Shown in pieces: positions 10,869-21,895 of a stretch of DNA of 28,306 nucleotides; positions within the stretch are counted from its first letter, which is position 1, and every line of letters begins with the position of its first letter. Location: positions 209,339 to 237,644 of the forward strand of contig NW_014577964.1 in assembly GCF_000485595.1 (NCBI RefSeq). The letters run 5' to 3'. The position numbers and the translations under genes were made by a program. The notes beneath the pieces are model-generated. The model was given only the letters and a program-made list of their open reading frames with translations, had not been told where the DNA came from and searched no databases. The stretch comes from Priapulus caudatus (taxonomy: Eukaryota; Priapulida; Priapulimorpha; Priapulimorphida; Priapulidae).

Positions 10869-13009
10869 CTCCATATCATATCCTATATGATGAGCGAATA
10901 AATACAATTCTTACGAAAAAAATCTACTCGAAAAAATCACGCGAGTTCGTCAAAGCGACGAATTTGTTTTGCACCCGTGCGCGCATTCACGCAAAACCTC
11001 GCCTCGACACATCAGTATGTAATATGACCGACATGCAGAATGACGAATTTTGACATCATAAAATCACGAAATGCACACAAATGCCTGCTTCCTGCATAAT
11101 GTACTGTGACTGCCTATAGTCATTAGTGAATATAGATTTTGGAGCGCAAAGGGCAGAACAACAGCGTTTGGGTAAAAATCTAGAATGCTGGAGCCCGTTG
11201 TTAAAAACAAAGTTCTTTTTCTCGTAGACCGGATCCTTACACACTGTGCACGAGAAACTCGTAACTTTACGATGCTTCTGCCAACGGGTCTACCGTCTAT
11301 GAGAATATGTTACTGCTAATGCTAATGTTATTGCAATAAAAATCATAGCATAACGAGCTCATCTTCTGCTTCAGTTTACTAGTCTATACGTACACTATAA
11401 TCGCGCAACAACGCATAGAAAGGACATATTGCAGCAAAAAACGAACGCGCAAAGCGTACGCCGCTGAAAAAAATCAAGATGGCAACCGCGTGCTTATATA
11501 TATAGTTACTTTTATATTATTATATTTAATAAGAAAATTTGTCCTTTCTGCACTGCACATGGGCAAGGTCAAATCCCCTATGCCCAATTAATAATAAATA
11601 ATAATAATAACTAATGCGTCATGCGCCCTGCTGGACATGCTCATGCGCAATGTAGAGAGGAGAAAGTTTGTCATGGGAGGATGTCTACCACGCTACGCCG
11701 GTTATCAATGGTTGGTACGCTGCCGGCGAGGTCACAATGGCATGCTAACGATAATCACTCGTTTGCTACGCTAATCATTTGCTGCTCGATATCAGGCTCC
11801 TTCTCTCTCCCTTCCTCCATCCTCCCCCCCCCCTCTCTCCATCTCTCTACGCGCACTGCAGCATTTATGAATTATTCAAGTGAACGAGTTGCTAAAATTA
11901 TACGAGCTGATCAACATCGGGGACATGGGCAATAAATGGCCAGGCAACAGAAGAACTGCGCGGCGCGCGAGGTGTCGTATAGCCAGCCAAACAATAGAGC
12001 CAACGTGAGCGAAAGAAGTGACCATACGCGCGCACACACAATGCTCACACATTGGAGCGCGCGCGCGCGTCCCCGACCCCCGCACACACTTTATCGCGAA
12101 TCAATGACCTTCGAACCCGAGCGCCAGGTGGAACTTATACGATCGCCGGCGTACACTTGTGCGTGTCCGAAATACCTGTTCCTCCCGGGAGGCGGAACGA
12201 GCCTTTGCACCTTTTGATAAAGCTCGCCGTCAGAACGCAGTCGACGTGTATTTACATTATACGAACGAACCGCTGCGACATTCTCTCTCGGGTGTCTATA
12301 GTGGGGGACACATACCATTTATTTTATATATTTATTAATTTACAGATAGTACATTGCTATAAAGATATATCAACATGAACTTGCAAGCTCCTCGCCGTCA
12401 GAAATGTTTGGTGGGCACGTGTGGTTTGCGCGCTTCTGTACGCGACGCGACAGGAAATTAAACGAGTGCGGATCCTGATATGCACTGCGATTCAGCCAGT
12501 TTGCGCGTAGTGCACCGAATTACATTCCAGCGTCTTTTACAAACGGCGTTGGAGCTCAGCAGTTGGGCTGTCCGACAGATCAACGCGGTGGGTGCTAGGA
12601 ATGCCTGTCCGCGGATACAAGGACATTAACTATTTATCCGCTGCGAGACGTCGCGCGGCGACAGAAAGGCTGTCTGCCATCGCTCGCACAATTCTACGTC
12701 AACTCGCACTTCTGATAACCCAATTCGGTTCCCGTAGACCCGGGCCGTGTAAGTGTATAGCCTCTAGGTCGACTTAAATCGCCATTGCAAAACCCGATGC
12801 CGTGTCAAGGTCGATGCAAGGACAAGGATGCGCAGATCCCGGCGGGAAACGAGGGGCATGCGTAGAGTGGTGTGGCAATTCTGCACAAAACGGGCCTGGA
12901 TCGACCTCTCTACTATTCTCCCACGACGGACAGGAGGATGACAAATGGTTTCACGCGGATATGCGGCAGTGGCCTGTTACGTGAGCCGACCTTGCGCTAA
13001 AAAAGTGCT
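10869..13009. other. About 2.1 kb without a recognisable gene
   Basis: The left half is AT-rich, with an AAT/AATA microsatellite at about 11586-11610. The right half is more GC-balanced, with a CT/C-run patch at about 11800-11850 and a GCGCGCGCGCGCG run near 12058. Small open frames (for example 12592-12777 and 12802-12984) have no known motif and no supporting context. I found no exon, transposase or structural RNA. Confidence 0.5.
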
Positions 13010-13627
13010 TGCTGGAAAGGTTTTAGAATCACGTACATGAAACAAAAAGATATGAGAATGACGCTGAAGGATAGCAAAGAGGATGTGGAGAGGTGATCGA
13101 GCAGGATAAGTAGATGGTCTGAAAACAGGTTGAGAAACATACAGGCAAAGGCAGGCGTTAATAGAAACGGTTACAGCAGAAGAAAGGGGAACTCAGTAGA
13201 GGCAGCCGGAAGAGAAGAGGAGACTAGAAGATACGGTAGGAGAGGCAAGCGAGGACAGCGTCCGTTAGATTGGGAGGATGCGGCTAATATAGGATGCTGA
13301 AACGTTACAAGTAAGTTACAAGAAAAGAAGAAGCTAATGAAGAGGCAGATGCACAGAAAAGACGGGGCTAGTAGAGACTGGAAAAAGCAGAATAAAGATA
13401 CTGGAAGAAGCAGCGAAGGCAGAGAGGTTGACGAGAAAAGATAAAGCTGGTCGACAGACAGTTGCAGATGAAAGAGGAAGCTGGTAGAGAGCTAATACGA
13501 GAGGAAAACGGAGGCTAGTAGATATTGGTGAAGAGAAAAATGAGAAGCCAGTCGAGACACAATTGGAGGACAAAGGGGAGGCTAAGAGACAAACCTGGAG
13601 CGGATAGAAAGTTAGAGAAAAGAGGTC
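13010..13627. repeat. Purine-rich degenerate repeat
   Basis: The plus strand is strongly A+G-biased for about 600 bases but is not a simple GA repeat. Variants of GGCTAGTAGAGA / AGCTGGTAGAGA / GCCAGTCGAGACA recur every 30-40 bases between about 13190 and 13600, so it is a decayed tandem repeat. No protein or RNA gene was recognised. It abuts the left end of duplicated block A2. Confidence 0.6.
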
Positions 13628-14113
13628 CCCCCCTTTCTCTTGCTTGTTCTCGCGCTCCATATCCTCTTCCTCAATGCGACTCTACTCACACCTAGCAGTA
13701 ATTAGACATCCGTACGCGCGCACAGCCACTCGGATATAACTCGGACAAAATACCGCGAATTTTCCTCAATAAATAAAAACTTTCCTCAAAGGGCGGCGGA
13801 GAGCGAAAACGCCTATATACACAGCGCACATACGCACGGACGCATGAAATGTACGGCTCTTTGACTGAAAGCCTCACAGCCGGATGAATGGAAAGCTCGT
13901 ACAATGCAATGGCTTCGGCTGACGTTTGTTTCTGCGTTAGCCCTCATTAGTACTAACCACGCACGTACACGCACGCAAGCTGCACACAGCCGATCTCACC
14001 GCGACACCGAGAGAGAGAGACGAAGAGAGAGAGAGGGGGAAGGGGGAGGGACAGGGAGTGAGAGTAAGGGGGACAGAGAGAGCGTTCGTGCGTGTATGCG
14101 TGCTGCATGCGTG

Positions 14114-14149
<36 letters not shown>

Positions 14150-15127
14150 TATGTGTGTGAGTGAGAGAGGGCATGACTCTATAATAAGGAGTTTGGTGGT
14201 CGTTGACGCGGTCGTCGAGCAGCGTTCGGCCAAAAAACATCGATTCGTTTGTGCGAGAGTGTATCAGAGCGGATTTATACCCCCCCCACGATCCTCCCCG
14301 CCGTCCACGTCCGCACACAGTGCAGCGCAGTCAGTCGTTGACATTTCACTCACGCAGCGGCTCTCCCGAATGCCTGCCCGCCCCGTTTGATGTTGACGCG
14401 CAGGCTTAACCCGCAGCGACTCACTCACCGCGTACAACAGTTCAAACCGCGCCGACGCAATAATCTGCACTTAGGCTGGGAAGCGCGTGCACATACGCAC
14501 ACACGCACACGCATGCAGGAGCACGCACGCACACGCACGCGCGCATGCACACGCACGCACACGCACGCACGCGCACGCGCACGCACCCATACATACGTAA
14601 GAACGCACGCGCGCACACACACACAGTCACACACACACGCACATACATACATACGCACGCACGCACGCACGCACACACACGCGCGCACACACACTCACTC
14701 ATCCCTCCACACGCGTAGGCGCGCGTTTACGTGGCAGATGGTATAATACAGCTTTAGCTCGGTAACACACTGCTCGGCAGCAACGCTGCACGCATCTGTC
14801 GCGCATCGGTGACAACGACACGACAGACGACAGTTGCTCATGCAAAGCAGCAGGGTTACGACGCGCCATGGACGCGAGCAGCTAGCAAGCTTGTACTCAA
14901 ACCGGACTCGTCACGCGTGCGAGGACTGAGCGCGTACGTCTTCACGACATTCTGCTGTGACGTGTTCAGCAATGGAATCAAGGAGCCTGATAGAAGCCGT
15001 AATCATTTCGTAACTTACCGAGCAATATCGCGCCAAATACACACGCGCCGCCCGCGGGTTGGTGAGAGTGAAGAGCTCGTGTACTCTCCACGATGATATG
15101 AGAGGGAGAGAGGGGTGGGTTCCACGT
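13628..15127. repeat. Duplicated block A, copy 2 (A2)
   Basis: This is the direct repeat of 5643-7245, about 1.5 kb long. The internal CGTG (about 14105-14150) and ACGC/CA (about 14490-14695) microsatellites are more regular here than in A1. No exon was recognised. The right edge, at CACGT, joins directly to the C-rich minisatellite that precedes the first coding exon, whereas the A1 edge joins a different minisatellite. At least one of these joins is therefore a breakpoint, real or from assembly. Confidence 0.9.
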
Positions 15128-15325
15128 CACCCAGCCCATCCACCTACCCTGTGTGCCCCCCCCCCATCCTCCCTACCCGTCCAATCCACACCCAGCCCAT
15201 CCACCTACCCTGTGTGCCCCCCGACATCCTCCCTACCCGTCCCATTTACACCCACCCCGTCCACCCAGCCTGTCTGGCCCCTCCCTTCCCTCCCCATCCC
15301 ATCCACACCCACCCCACGTCCCAGC
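15128..15325. repeat. 60-61-bp C-rich minisatellite beside exon 1
   Basis: Units contain CATCCTCCCTACCCGTCC, CCAGCCCATCCACCTACC and a run of C. Unit starts at 15165 and 15225 are 60 bases apart, and diverged units follow up to the splice donor of the first coding exon. It lies at the start of intron 1 on the minus strand. The same unit returns at 28093-28306. Confidence 0.9.
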
Positions 15326-15333
15326 ATACTTAC

Positions 15334-15566
15334 AGTTGCAGGGTGTCGGCGGGCAGCAGGTCCGGCTTGATGGCGGCGACGTGCGTGATCACGTTGCCCG
15401 GCTTGCCCGCGCAGACGACCTTCTTGCCGATGACGGGCCGCTCCTCGGTGCGCGCGCGCACCGTCGTGCACGTGCAGCCCGTGCTCGCCGGGCAGCCGTG
15501 GGCCGCCGCTGCCGCCCACAGCAGCAGCAGCAGCAGCACCGACGTGAAGACCGGCGGCACATGCAT
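15334..15566 (-). CDS. First coding exon of a putative ADGRA-like LRR receptor
   Basis: The exon encodes 77 residues plus two bases of a Leu codon. It starts at the ATG whose next residues are HVPPVFTSV. A hydrophobic run of Leu then Ala forms a signal peptide ending near AAAHG. A cysteine-rich LRR N-terminal cap follows (CPASTGCTC, then GKKVVCAG), and then LLPADTLQL, which leads into the first LRR. The donor is GTAAGT and the phase is 2, so it splices in frame to 72-bp LRR exons. The KVVC..G and LLP.xT.xL pattern resembles ADGRA2/ADGRA3 N-termini, and the matched LRR exons support this. It could instead be another secreted or membrane LRR protein. Upstream in-frame Met codons exist, but only this one is followed directly by a signal peptide. 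The exon lies on the wrong side of its expected partner at 18747-18818. Confidence 0.75.
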
Positions 15567-15905
15567 CGCGGCGACGCGCGGCGCCGGCGGCGGCAATGGC
15601 GTTGGGGCGACGCCGCACGCGTCTAGCCCATTCCCGGCCCGACGTCGCTGGTGTCCCTGCAACATGAGATATCGCGCGTGAGCGACGACGGCGGGAACGG
15701 TAAGATGGCCGACGCCAACATCGCGGGAGTGGGAGGAAATACTCGTAATGGAAGGGACGATGGTGGGGAGATGTGTGGGGGGTTCATACTGCGTGGTCCC
15801 ACGCACATACGCGAAGATGTAATATTAAAACGTTGTTTCGTACACAGCGGAATGATATCAGGGTTGGCGTCGAGCGCCGATGATCCCAACACATAAATCT
15901 CTAGC
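15567..15905 (-). promoter_or_regulatory. 5' UTR / putative promoter side of exon 1
   Basis: This is CpG-rich sequence upstream of the start codon that becomes AT-richer beyond about 15830. There is a possible 3' splice site, TCTCATGTTGCAG, ending at 15657 on the minus strand, so the 5' UTR may be spliced. At 15702-15713 the plus strand reads AAGATGGCCGAC, matching the YY1/Pho core (ATGGC), a motif known to sit near transcription starts of many animal genes. No TATA box is placed convincingly. The promoter role is inference from position and composition. Confidence 0.4.
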
Positions 15906-17139
15906 GTGCGCAAAAGAGCGTTTGTGACACTGCATGAGTGGTGGCCAGAAGCTTCACCATAGGACAGGTTTCACATGCGATGAGAGCTCAGATCAGGGTG
16001 AATTTACCCAAAGCGAGGAATGTTACTGAGCTTCTCACGCAATCAAAGGTTTACGACATCAGATAATTTTCCACGCATTGAAAAATACAAAAGAAGAGGG
16101 GGGGGAATTCTACTGGATGATAAACGGAATAGACGAACCTCTACCTAAATGGTGCAATATGCGATACGAATAAGAATCGTTGATGGAGTGTGATCAGCCC
16201 TGAGTAATGTGTTAATTAGAGATAAATGCATGTACACAGACCATTGATACGGCACTACATTGTGGCTATGTATATACATGCAGCTTCAGTAAATGCCCTT
16301 AAATATTTAATCGGGACAGATGGTTTACATAGGCACAACTATAAACATCTTCTGATATCCACATGTGATCCTTGTGGAAAGCTTTATACCACTGTATGTT
16401 CTGCTGAACAGTGTGTAAATGGTTACGAGTCTATTATTCAACATGCTGCATATACATCAAGAGTACATAATAGGAGATCCTATTTAATTATGTACTTTTG
16501 ATATACATCCCTTTACCCTACCATAGTGATTCCACTATAGAGCTGCGTTTCTTCAAGGCCTTATAAACGCTGAACATTAAGACTGTATTAAATGAACATT
16601 TATATAAAATCACAATTTATACATATTATCAGGAGTGAATAATAATAGATTATTCTATATAGATTATCCATAATCTATTATTATTCACTCCTGATATTAT
16701 AGTTTAACAACTATAATGGCAATAATGGTAATATATGACTGGCCACACAATCACAGTGCCAGTGACATAATGTAGCATGGAAATCTAATAAAAAATCAAT
16801 CAGATTGAGAAATATCAAGATTAAGATCAGGTTATAATTGAAATTCTCATAGATTCCTTGTTAGCCACTCGATTCTTCTGTAAAATCTCAAGTTAAATAG
16901 CTAATATCTGCTAATCTGCTAAGATAAGTTAGAACTTTCGTGTTCAACAAACAATTGACAAATCCACAAATGATAATATTTTAATTTGCCATTACATGCT
17001 ACCTTTAAAAATGTTTACTTTGAAATGTATACATTTAGGATGTACACATTAGATCACTCATACCCATTCTACACGTACAGAGAAACGTTTATTACATATT
17101 GTCATATAGTAATGTGTACAGGCAACTACATACTAAATA
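15906..17139. other. AT-rich region, no gene recognised
   Basis: This is unique, AT-rich sequence. A 91-codon plus-strand frame at 16226-16501 has a moderately protein-like composition, including several Cys and His, but no family I recognise and no splice or promoter context. It is retained only as a weak possibility. Confidence 0.45.
16627..16696. repeat. Perfect 27-bp inverted repeat
   Basis: The arms at 16627-16653 and 16670-16696 are exact reverse complements (core TCAGGAGTGAATAATAATAG) separated by 16 bases. A transcript would form a long hairpin. It could be a tiny palindromic element, the core of a foldback element or a small-RNA precursor. No terminal duplication was recognised. Confidence 0.85.
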
Positions 17140-18746
17140 CTTATTTTCAAGACAGCCACCGCCCCACACCCACGGCAAGGAGCTGTGTGTAGATTATCGC
17201 GCCGACCGCAATTTGTCGTCTGCATCTGGTAGCTTGTTCTCTGCGCGGGGATTTTTTTCTCGTGTATAGGCAGTAACATCGATGCGCACCACCATGCAGA
17301 TTCCCACGAGGGCTGCGTATATTTGCGTTTCTACGTGTCTCATAAATATTTGCCATAATTTCCGTAGGGAAATCGTCTATAGTTTTAGTTAGTTGCGCGT
17401 GTGTTATGTTTTTTCTCGTGTAATACTTTCACAGCAGCTTCCCACAGCAGTGTGTACACTGCATCGCCTTCTCCGCCTCACATTCGCGCGCGCATGCGAA
17501 GCAAACAAACAGGTCTCTAAGCACGGCACGCCTGCTTTCAACTGAATAAAGCCACCAAAACGCCTCTCACGCTTCCTTTCTCTTCTCTTCTATCTCTCTC
17601 TCTCTCTCACAATGTCTCTCTCCTTAATCTCTCACACGCTCTCTTTCCTTAATCTTTCTCATCTTCATTTTTTTCTCTCTTCCCATCCTCGAAGCAACCG
17701 CGTTAATTTCCTGTGATGAGAACGCCTTTGATCTCGGGAAGTACTAACCGTGGACAGAAGGAGGGGGGAGGGGGAGGGGGATAAGTTATCCGGCGATATA
17801 ATCGCAACGGCGCGTATGCTCAATCATCTCCCCCACAAAAGCATTGGGAGTTAGCATAGCATAGCAACCTACTAGCAGCAGAAGGCTTTACTCTCTCATC
17901 CACCGGCTTTTCCCTCGTGTTTACCCTTCGCACACAGGCCGCCGGCAGCACAGACCGACAGCAACTCTGGTGGTATCCTCCGACGGCATCTCTACGATGT
18001 CCCGATGGCCACACAGAGTTCAAACTACAACAGACTGCCTGCCACCCACGCAGCCATTCCCGCGTGCTCGTGTGACTGACTACATGCGCAACCGCGGCCA
18101 CTAGACATGTAATGATGTATGTCTCATGTATCTCAAATCACCTCTTCATGGTCAAAGACGACCATCCTGGACACGCTTAAATATCACTCGCATGTTGTTT
18201 CACTCTTTAGAACAAGACTGACATATATATATATCCTCGGTCAAAAACGGGCCCATCCTGGATGGTTACATTTCACTCGCAGACTGTTTCGCTCTAGGAA
18301 CAAGAGCCGCCGCGCCGCAAAGTGCCATTTGTTTCAACACTCTTCGAACAGCTGCCGAAAACTAACCCGTCTTCCAGAGTTAGAGCTACGGTGGGGGTAA
18401 GGACGGCGAGGGGGGCACTGCGGGAACTCCTGAAGTACGTGGATTGTGTATTTATAAAAGATAGCCGTGCTGCGCACATTTCGAGTTCAATATTTGAACA
18501 CACACAAGTGAAGTCTCAGCGTCCAGAATGAGCAGGCAATTTTGCACTGAATTTCAGCAGCGTTTTGTGAGTATAACTTATTCGCATCCGTGCAAATGCA
18601 ACCTCCTCGACTTAAACACCCTAGATATATTTAGTGGCATTCGGGTAATCATTGCCCATGCCGGCATGGCCTAGGCCGTCTGACGAACGAGCCGTCGCTG
18701 GGTTTTTCAGAAACAGGAGAACCAGGAACCATAAAGGTGCACTTAC

Positions 18747-18818
18747 AGTTTCTGCAGCTGCTTTAGAACACCGAATGCATTGCTCTCTATGTTCTTGATC
18801 ACATTACTGCTGAGGTCT
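18747..18818 (-). CDS. LRR exon of a putative ADGRA-like receptor (first LRR)
   Basis: This is a 72-bp internal exon encoding one 24-residue LRR. It reads DLSSNVIKNIESNAF then GVLKQLQKL, with the conserved Leu, Asn and Phe positions. The acceptor is TACTTTCAG and the donor is GTAAGT. Both borders are phase 2, identical to the exon at 3476-3547 and to the donor phase of the exon at 15334-15566. In the predicted protein it would sit between those two exons, but on the chromosome as given it lies 5' (minus strand) of the signal-peptide exon. That points to rearrangement or misassembly. A frame-broken copy exists at 25318-25392. Confidence 0.82.
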
Positions 18819-18879
18819 CTGAAAGTACAAAAGATATCGTGGAATGTAGAAATGCAGAATGCAGTTGCGCACACAGCTA

Positions 18880-19075
18880 GCAGTAATGTCATGGGCAAAC
18901 CCAGCGGTAAAAGAGGGAGGGCGCGAAACGTAGTAATATAGACGGCTAGCAAAACCTAGCAGCATTAGGGAGAGCGCCAAGCCCAGCAGTATAGTGGGAG
19001 AAAGCCAACACCAGGCTGTGTAGAGGAAGCGAGCCAAACCCAGCACTATGAAGAGACAAAGCGAAAGGATAGGAT
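18880..19075. repeat. Degenerate CCCAGCAGTA-type repeat
   Basis: Variants of AAACCCAGCGGTAAAAGAGG, AAACCTAGCAGCATTAGGG, AAGCCCAGCAGTATAGTGGG and AAACCCAGCACTATGAAGAG recur every 35-60 bases. The same motif family returns at 25470-25640 (the B2 copy) and at about 26822-27030. Confidence 0.6.
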
Positions 19076-19079
19076 GATG

Positions 19080-19109
19080 GTGAGGGAGAAGGAGAGAGAG
19101 AGAGGGGGA

Positions 19110-19150
<41 letters not shown>
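19080..19150. repeat. GA microsatellite
   Basis: This is a GAGAGA tract with some GGGAGA units at the right end of block B1. The Ser/Leu minus-strand frame across it is repeat translation. Confidence 0.93.
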
Positions 19151-19999
19151 AGCGCGCCGTCAATAATTCAGCGCCGACACACCACACAATGCGGCCGAGT
19201 AAGGCAACATTAATATTTATCTCCGCCCAGCTCTTGTTTGGCGAGCAATTCGTGTAATTACTGGGCAGCTGTGGGTCGCCGATGAATCACGCACCACTGC
19301 CCACAGCCCCGCGCGCAGTTCCCATCGAAGAGCGAAGTAGTCTATACATATTACATACACTCATACATGAAGTCCAGTACGTACGGCCAGCTCTGACATG
19401 TACGCCTGCATATGACCCATGTAACCCTATAGGCCATTACAATTAAAATGGTGGCAAATAAACACGAATAAATAGATTTACTGTGTGGCGTATTTAAACG
19501 GCGTTTAGTGGAAATTATTTGGTGATATAGATTAAACAACCATTGAACCCCTGGTATTGAAATATAAGTATATAACTTTGTAGTATTCTTTCTTATTATT
19601 TTATTACTGAGACGGCCCCCGTGCCGTGAGTCTATATATACCTGTACTCTGGTCACACACATATGGCAACACATTCTACGTTAACGCTCGCATAGACGGT
19701 TAGGTCTGGTAGGTAAGGTTGCATATATAGCCGTCGCGCAGATGTAGGTATAGGATACTGCAATGAAAGCGATAACAATTCCAACGAAACTATTGGTATG
19801 AATAGCGTCTATCGTACGTGTTAGGTATCACTGCTGACTATGAACCGCTCTCGGAATGCGTATCGCAGACGAGAATACGTTGCGCGTGGGCTCGTATCCT
19901 ATATACTTGGTCTTTCACGTCGACGCTGACCATCATCGTTTGTAACTATATATCTACATCATTAGCGTCCGAGTCAACCGTACGAACGCACATCCATGC
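19151..19999. other. No gene recognised
   Basis: This is unique-looking sequence. A 107-codon minus-strand frame at 19351-19674 and a plus-strand frame from 19818 have no recognisable motif. No splice-bounded exon was found. Confidence 0.5.
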
Positions 20000-20118
20000 A
20001 CGGTCAAACCCACACACGAACTCACTCACACGCATGTACGAACAGGCACGCACTCATGCACGCACACATACGCACTCATGCACACGCATACACGGTACGA
20101 CGCACGCACACGGGTACA

Positions 20119-20194
<76 letters not shown>

Positions 20195-20230
20195 TACGGG
20201 AGCACGTACGCACGCACGCACGCACACAAA
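20000..20230. repeat. ACGC tetranucleotide microsatellite
   Basis: Irregular CACG/CATG repeats lead into about 17 uninterrupted ACGC units (about 20115-20184), then CA repeats and more ACGC. Open frames of His/Thr/Arg and Cys/Val/Arg type on both strands are repeat translations. Confidence 0.95.
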
Positions 20231-21014
20231 GACCTAACCATGGGCCCGCCCATACGTATGTACGGGCACGCATGTTTGTTTTACAAAATTCACTCTTCTA
20301 TAATTTATTAGAATAGAGCTAAACTTTCCCCAACGTGTACTATTATATATATTATATATATTATATATCTATATATATATATTATGCTTCGCGCAAACAG
20401 CGTAAAGATCACCGTCTAAATGAGACGAACGCGAACGGCAGACCAGCGGGGTGCGTCGATCAGCCGAAACACTTCAGCGCGTAAATACAGACCGACTGCC
20501 GCAACGCACATTCCTTGTTACACCGCTCGTAACGATGAATGAACGATCCCGCCCAGCTAGCCCGGCGATCATGCATTCACTCATTCAAGACGAACAGCAA
20601 CGATACAAACGCATTCATACCGAAGTTTATATTCCTGCAGATATTTGGCACGATGCCAACAAGTGCGAAGAGCAACCCTTTGCGTACGATTACAAGCGTA
20701 GAATTTTCGCGTTCGCTATACACAAACTATATAAATGCGCACTTAAAACTCCCTTTCGTTGTACAAGTTATACGAACGTATTCTGATTGCGATTACGTGC
20801 GCTCCGTCTGATGATCACTCGAAAGAATAAGAAAAATGCATCATAAATTGAGCGGCGAGTAATTCCCCGGGATAATAGCGCAGACATTAACGACGTATTC
20901 TTGCTCAGATCAGATCGAGTGAGATACACATCTCTAAGACGATTCACCGCAACTCCGATGCGAAGAAACCCACGCATCAAAAACCGCGTGAATCACTCGA
21001 TAATTTCATGCATA
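20231..21014. other. TA tract and an unrecognised 111-codon frame
   Basis: A TA-rich tract lies at 20341-20384. After it, a plus-strand frame at 20451-20786 codes for 111 residues with balanced composition and no repeat. An overlapping 90-codon frame uses another register. I recognise neither, and there is no promoter, splice or homology evidence, so I do not call a gene. Confidence 0.4.
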
Positions 21015-21895
21015 CGCACAGACATACAAATACAGTCGCACGCACGCACGCACCACACACGCACGCACGGCACAGGGTATACTCATATATCGTCCATCGC
21101 ACGACGGCACTGTCGCTTTACACACAGATAGTGGGACCTATTGTGTCCCCAACTCTAATATCCCGGCGCCCGTTGTTATTACAACGAACGCAGGCCAGTA
21201 GGCACATAAGTACCGCATATAAATTATCATGTTCGTTTATAACGAGGACATGTTGCAATCTTGCCATGCGGGTGTGTGTGTAGTGCGCCGCGTCGTGCGT
21301 CCGTATATATACATATATATCATATATATATATAGATAATATGGTAGTGAGCGTGGGACGCGCAAGGCACGGCAACGCGCGTTTATTAGAGTGACGGAAC
21401 ACTCCGCCCTAGGCGCGCATGACCGCCAGGCCGCGTGAAAGCGTCGCGTGCGTGAGACAAATTTGGCAGATATAGAAGAGTCAAGTGTGCCATCGCAGCA
21501 ACTGCGGCTGTCGTGACACGCAGCACAACCGCTACGCGACGCACAGCGGCACGCCACGCACACTACACACACACACAGCACACAACACACGACACACACA
21601 CACACACATTCGCACGCACAGCACATCAACACACACATTCGCAAAGCAGACACAATCACACACCACACACACACACTCACACGCGCAAAGAGACACCACG
21701 CATCAAGACCACCGTACAACTATAACTAACTAACGCAACCGTAATGAACTACCGACACAAACACGCAAACACCTACAACGCACGTCGCACACACATCCAT
21801 ACACACACAAGCACTCACGCACGAAGCACACACACAAACACCACACGCACGCGTGACGCACGCACAGCACGCACGCAGCGCACGACACTCTCTCT
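21015..21895. repeat. CA/CACG-rich microsatellite region
   Basis: ACGC repeats occur at about 21038-21070 and TA repeats at about 21302-21335. Long imperfect CA, CACG and ACAC repeats run from about 21555 to 21890. Sequence between the repeats shows no recognisable exon. Confidence 0.8.

Larger units (their letters stand above)
17140..19150. repeat. Duplicated block B, copy 1 (B1)
   Basis: This block of about 2 kb recurs at about 23623-25720 in the same orientation. It begins near AAGACAGCCACCGCCCCAC and runs into a GA microsatellite at its right end. It contains a CT-rich patch (about 17575-17680), an internal 89-base diverged tandem duplication (18150 and 18239), a TATAAAAG motif (18453-18460) and the intact LRR exon. 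Differences between the copies are mostly small insertions and deletions. Confidence 0.9.

Noticed and set aside
16226-16501. A 91-codon plus-strand frame with Cys and His residues
   Set aside because: It has no recognisable family, no splice or promoter context, and a length not surprising in this much sequence.
18322-18531. A 69-codon plus-strand frame in block B1, antisense to the LRR gene
   Set aside because: It is not kept as an open frame in B2. B2 may be noisy, so this is not decisive, but nothing else supports coding.
20000-20230. Cys/Val/Arg- and His/Thr/Arg-rich open frames on both strands
   Set aside because: ACGC repeats are open in several frames by construction. The same holds at 3530-3987, 6493-6914, 14387-14746, 21237-21733 and 22142-22714.
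20451-20786. A 111-codon frame of ordinary composition
   Set aside because: There is no recognised motif or context, and another frame overlaps it. It would need transcript or homology support to be called.
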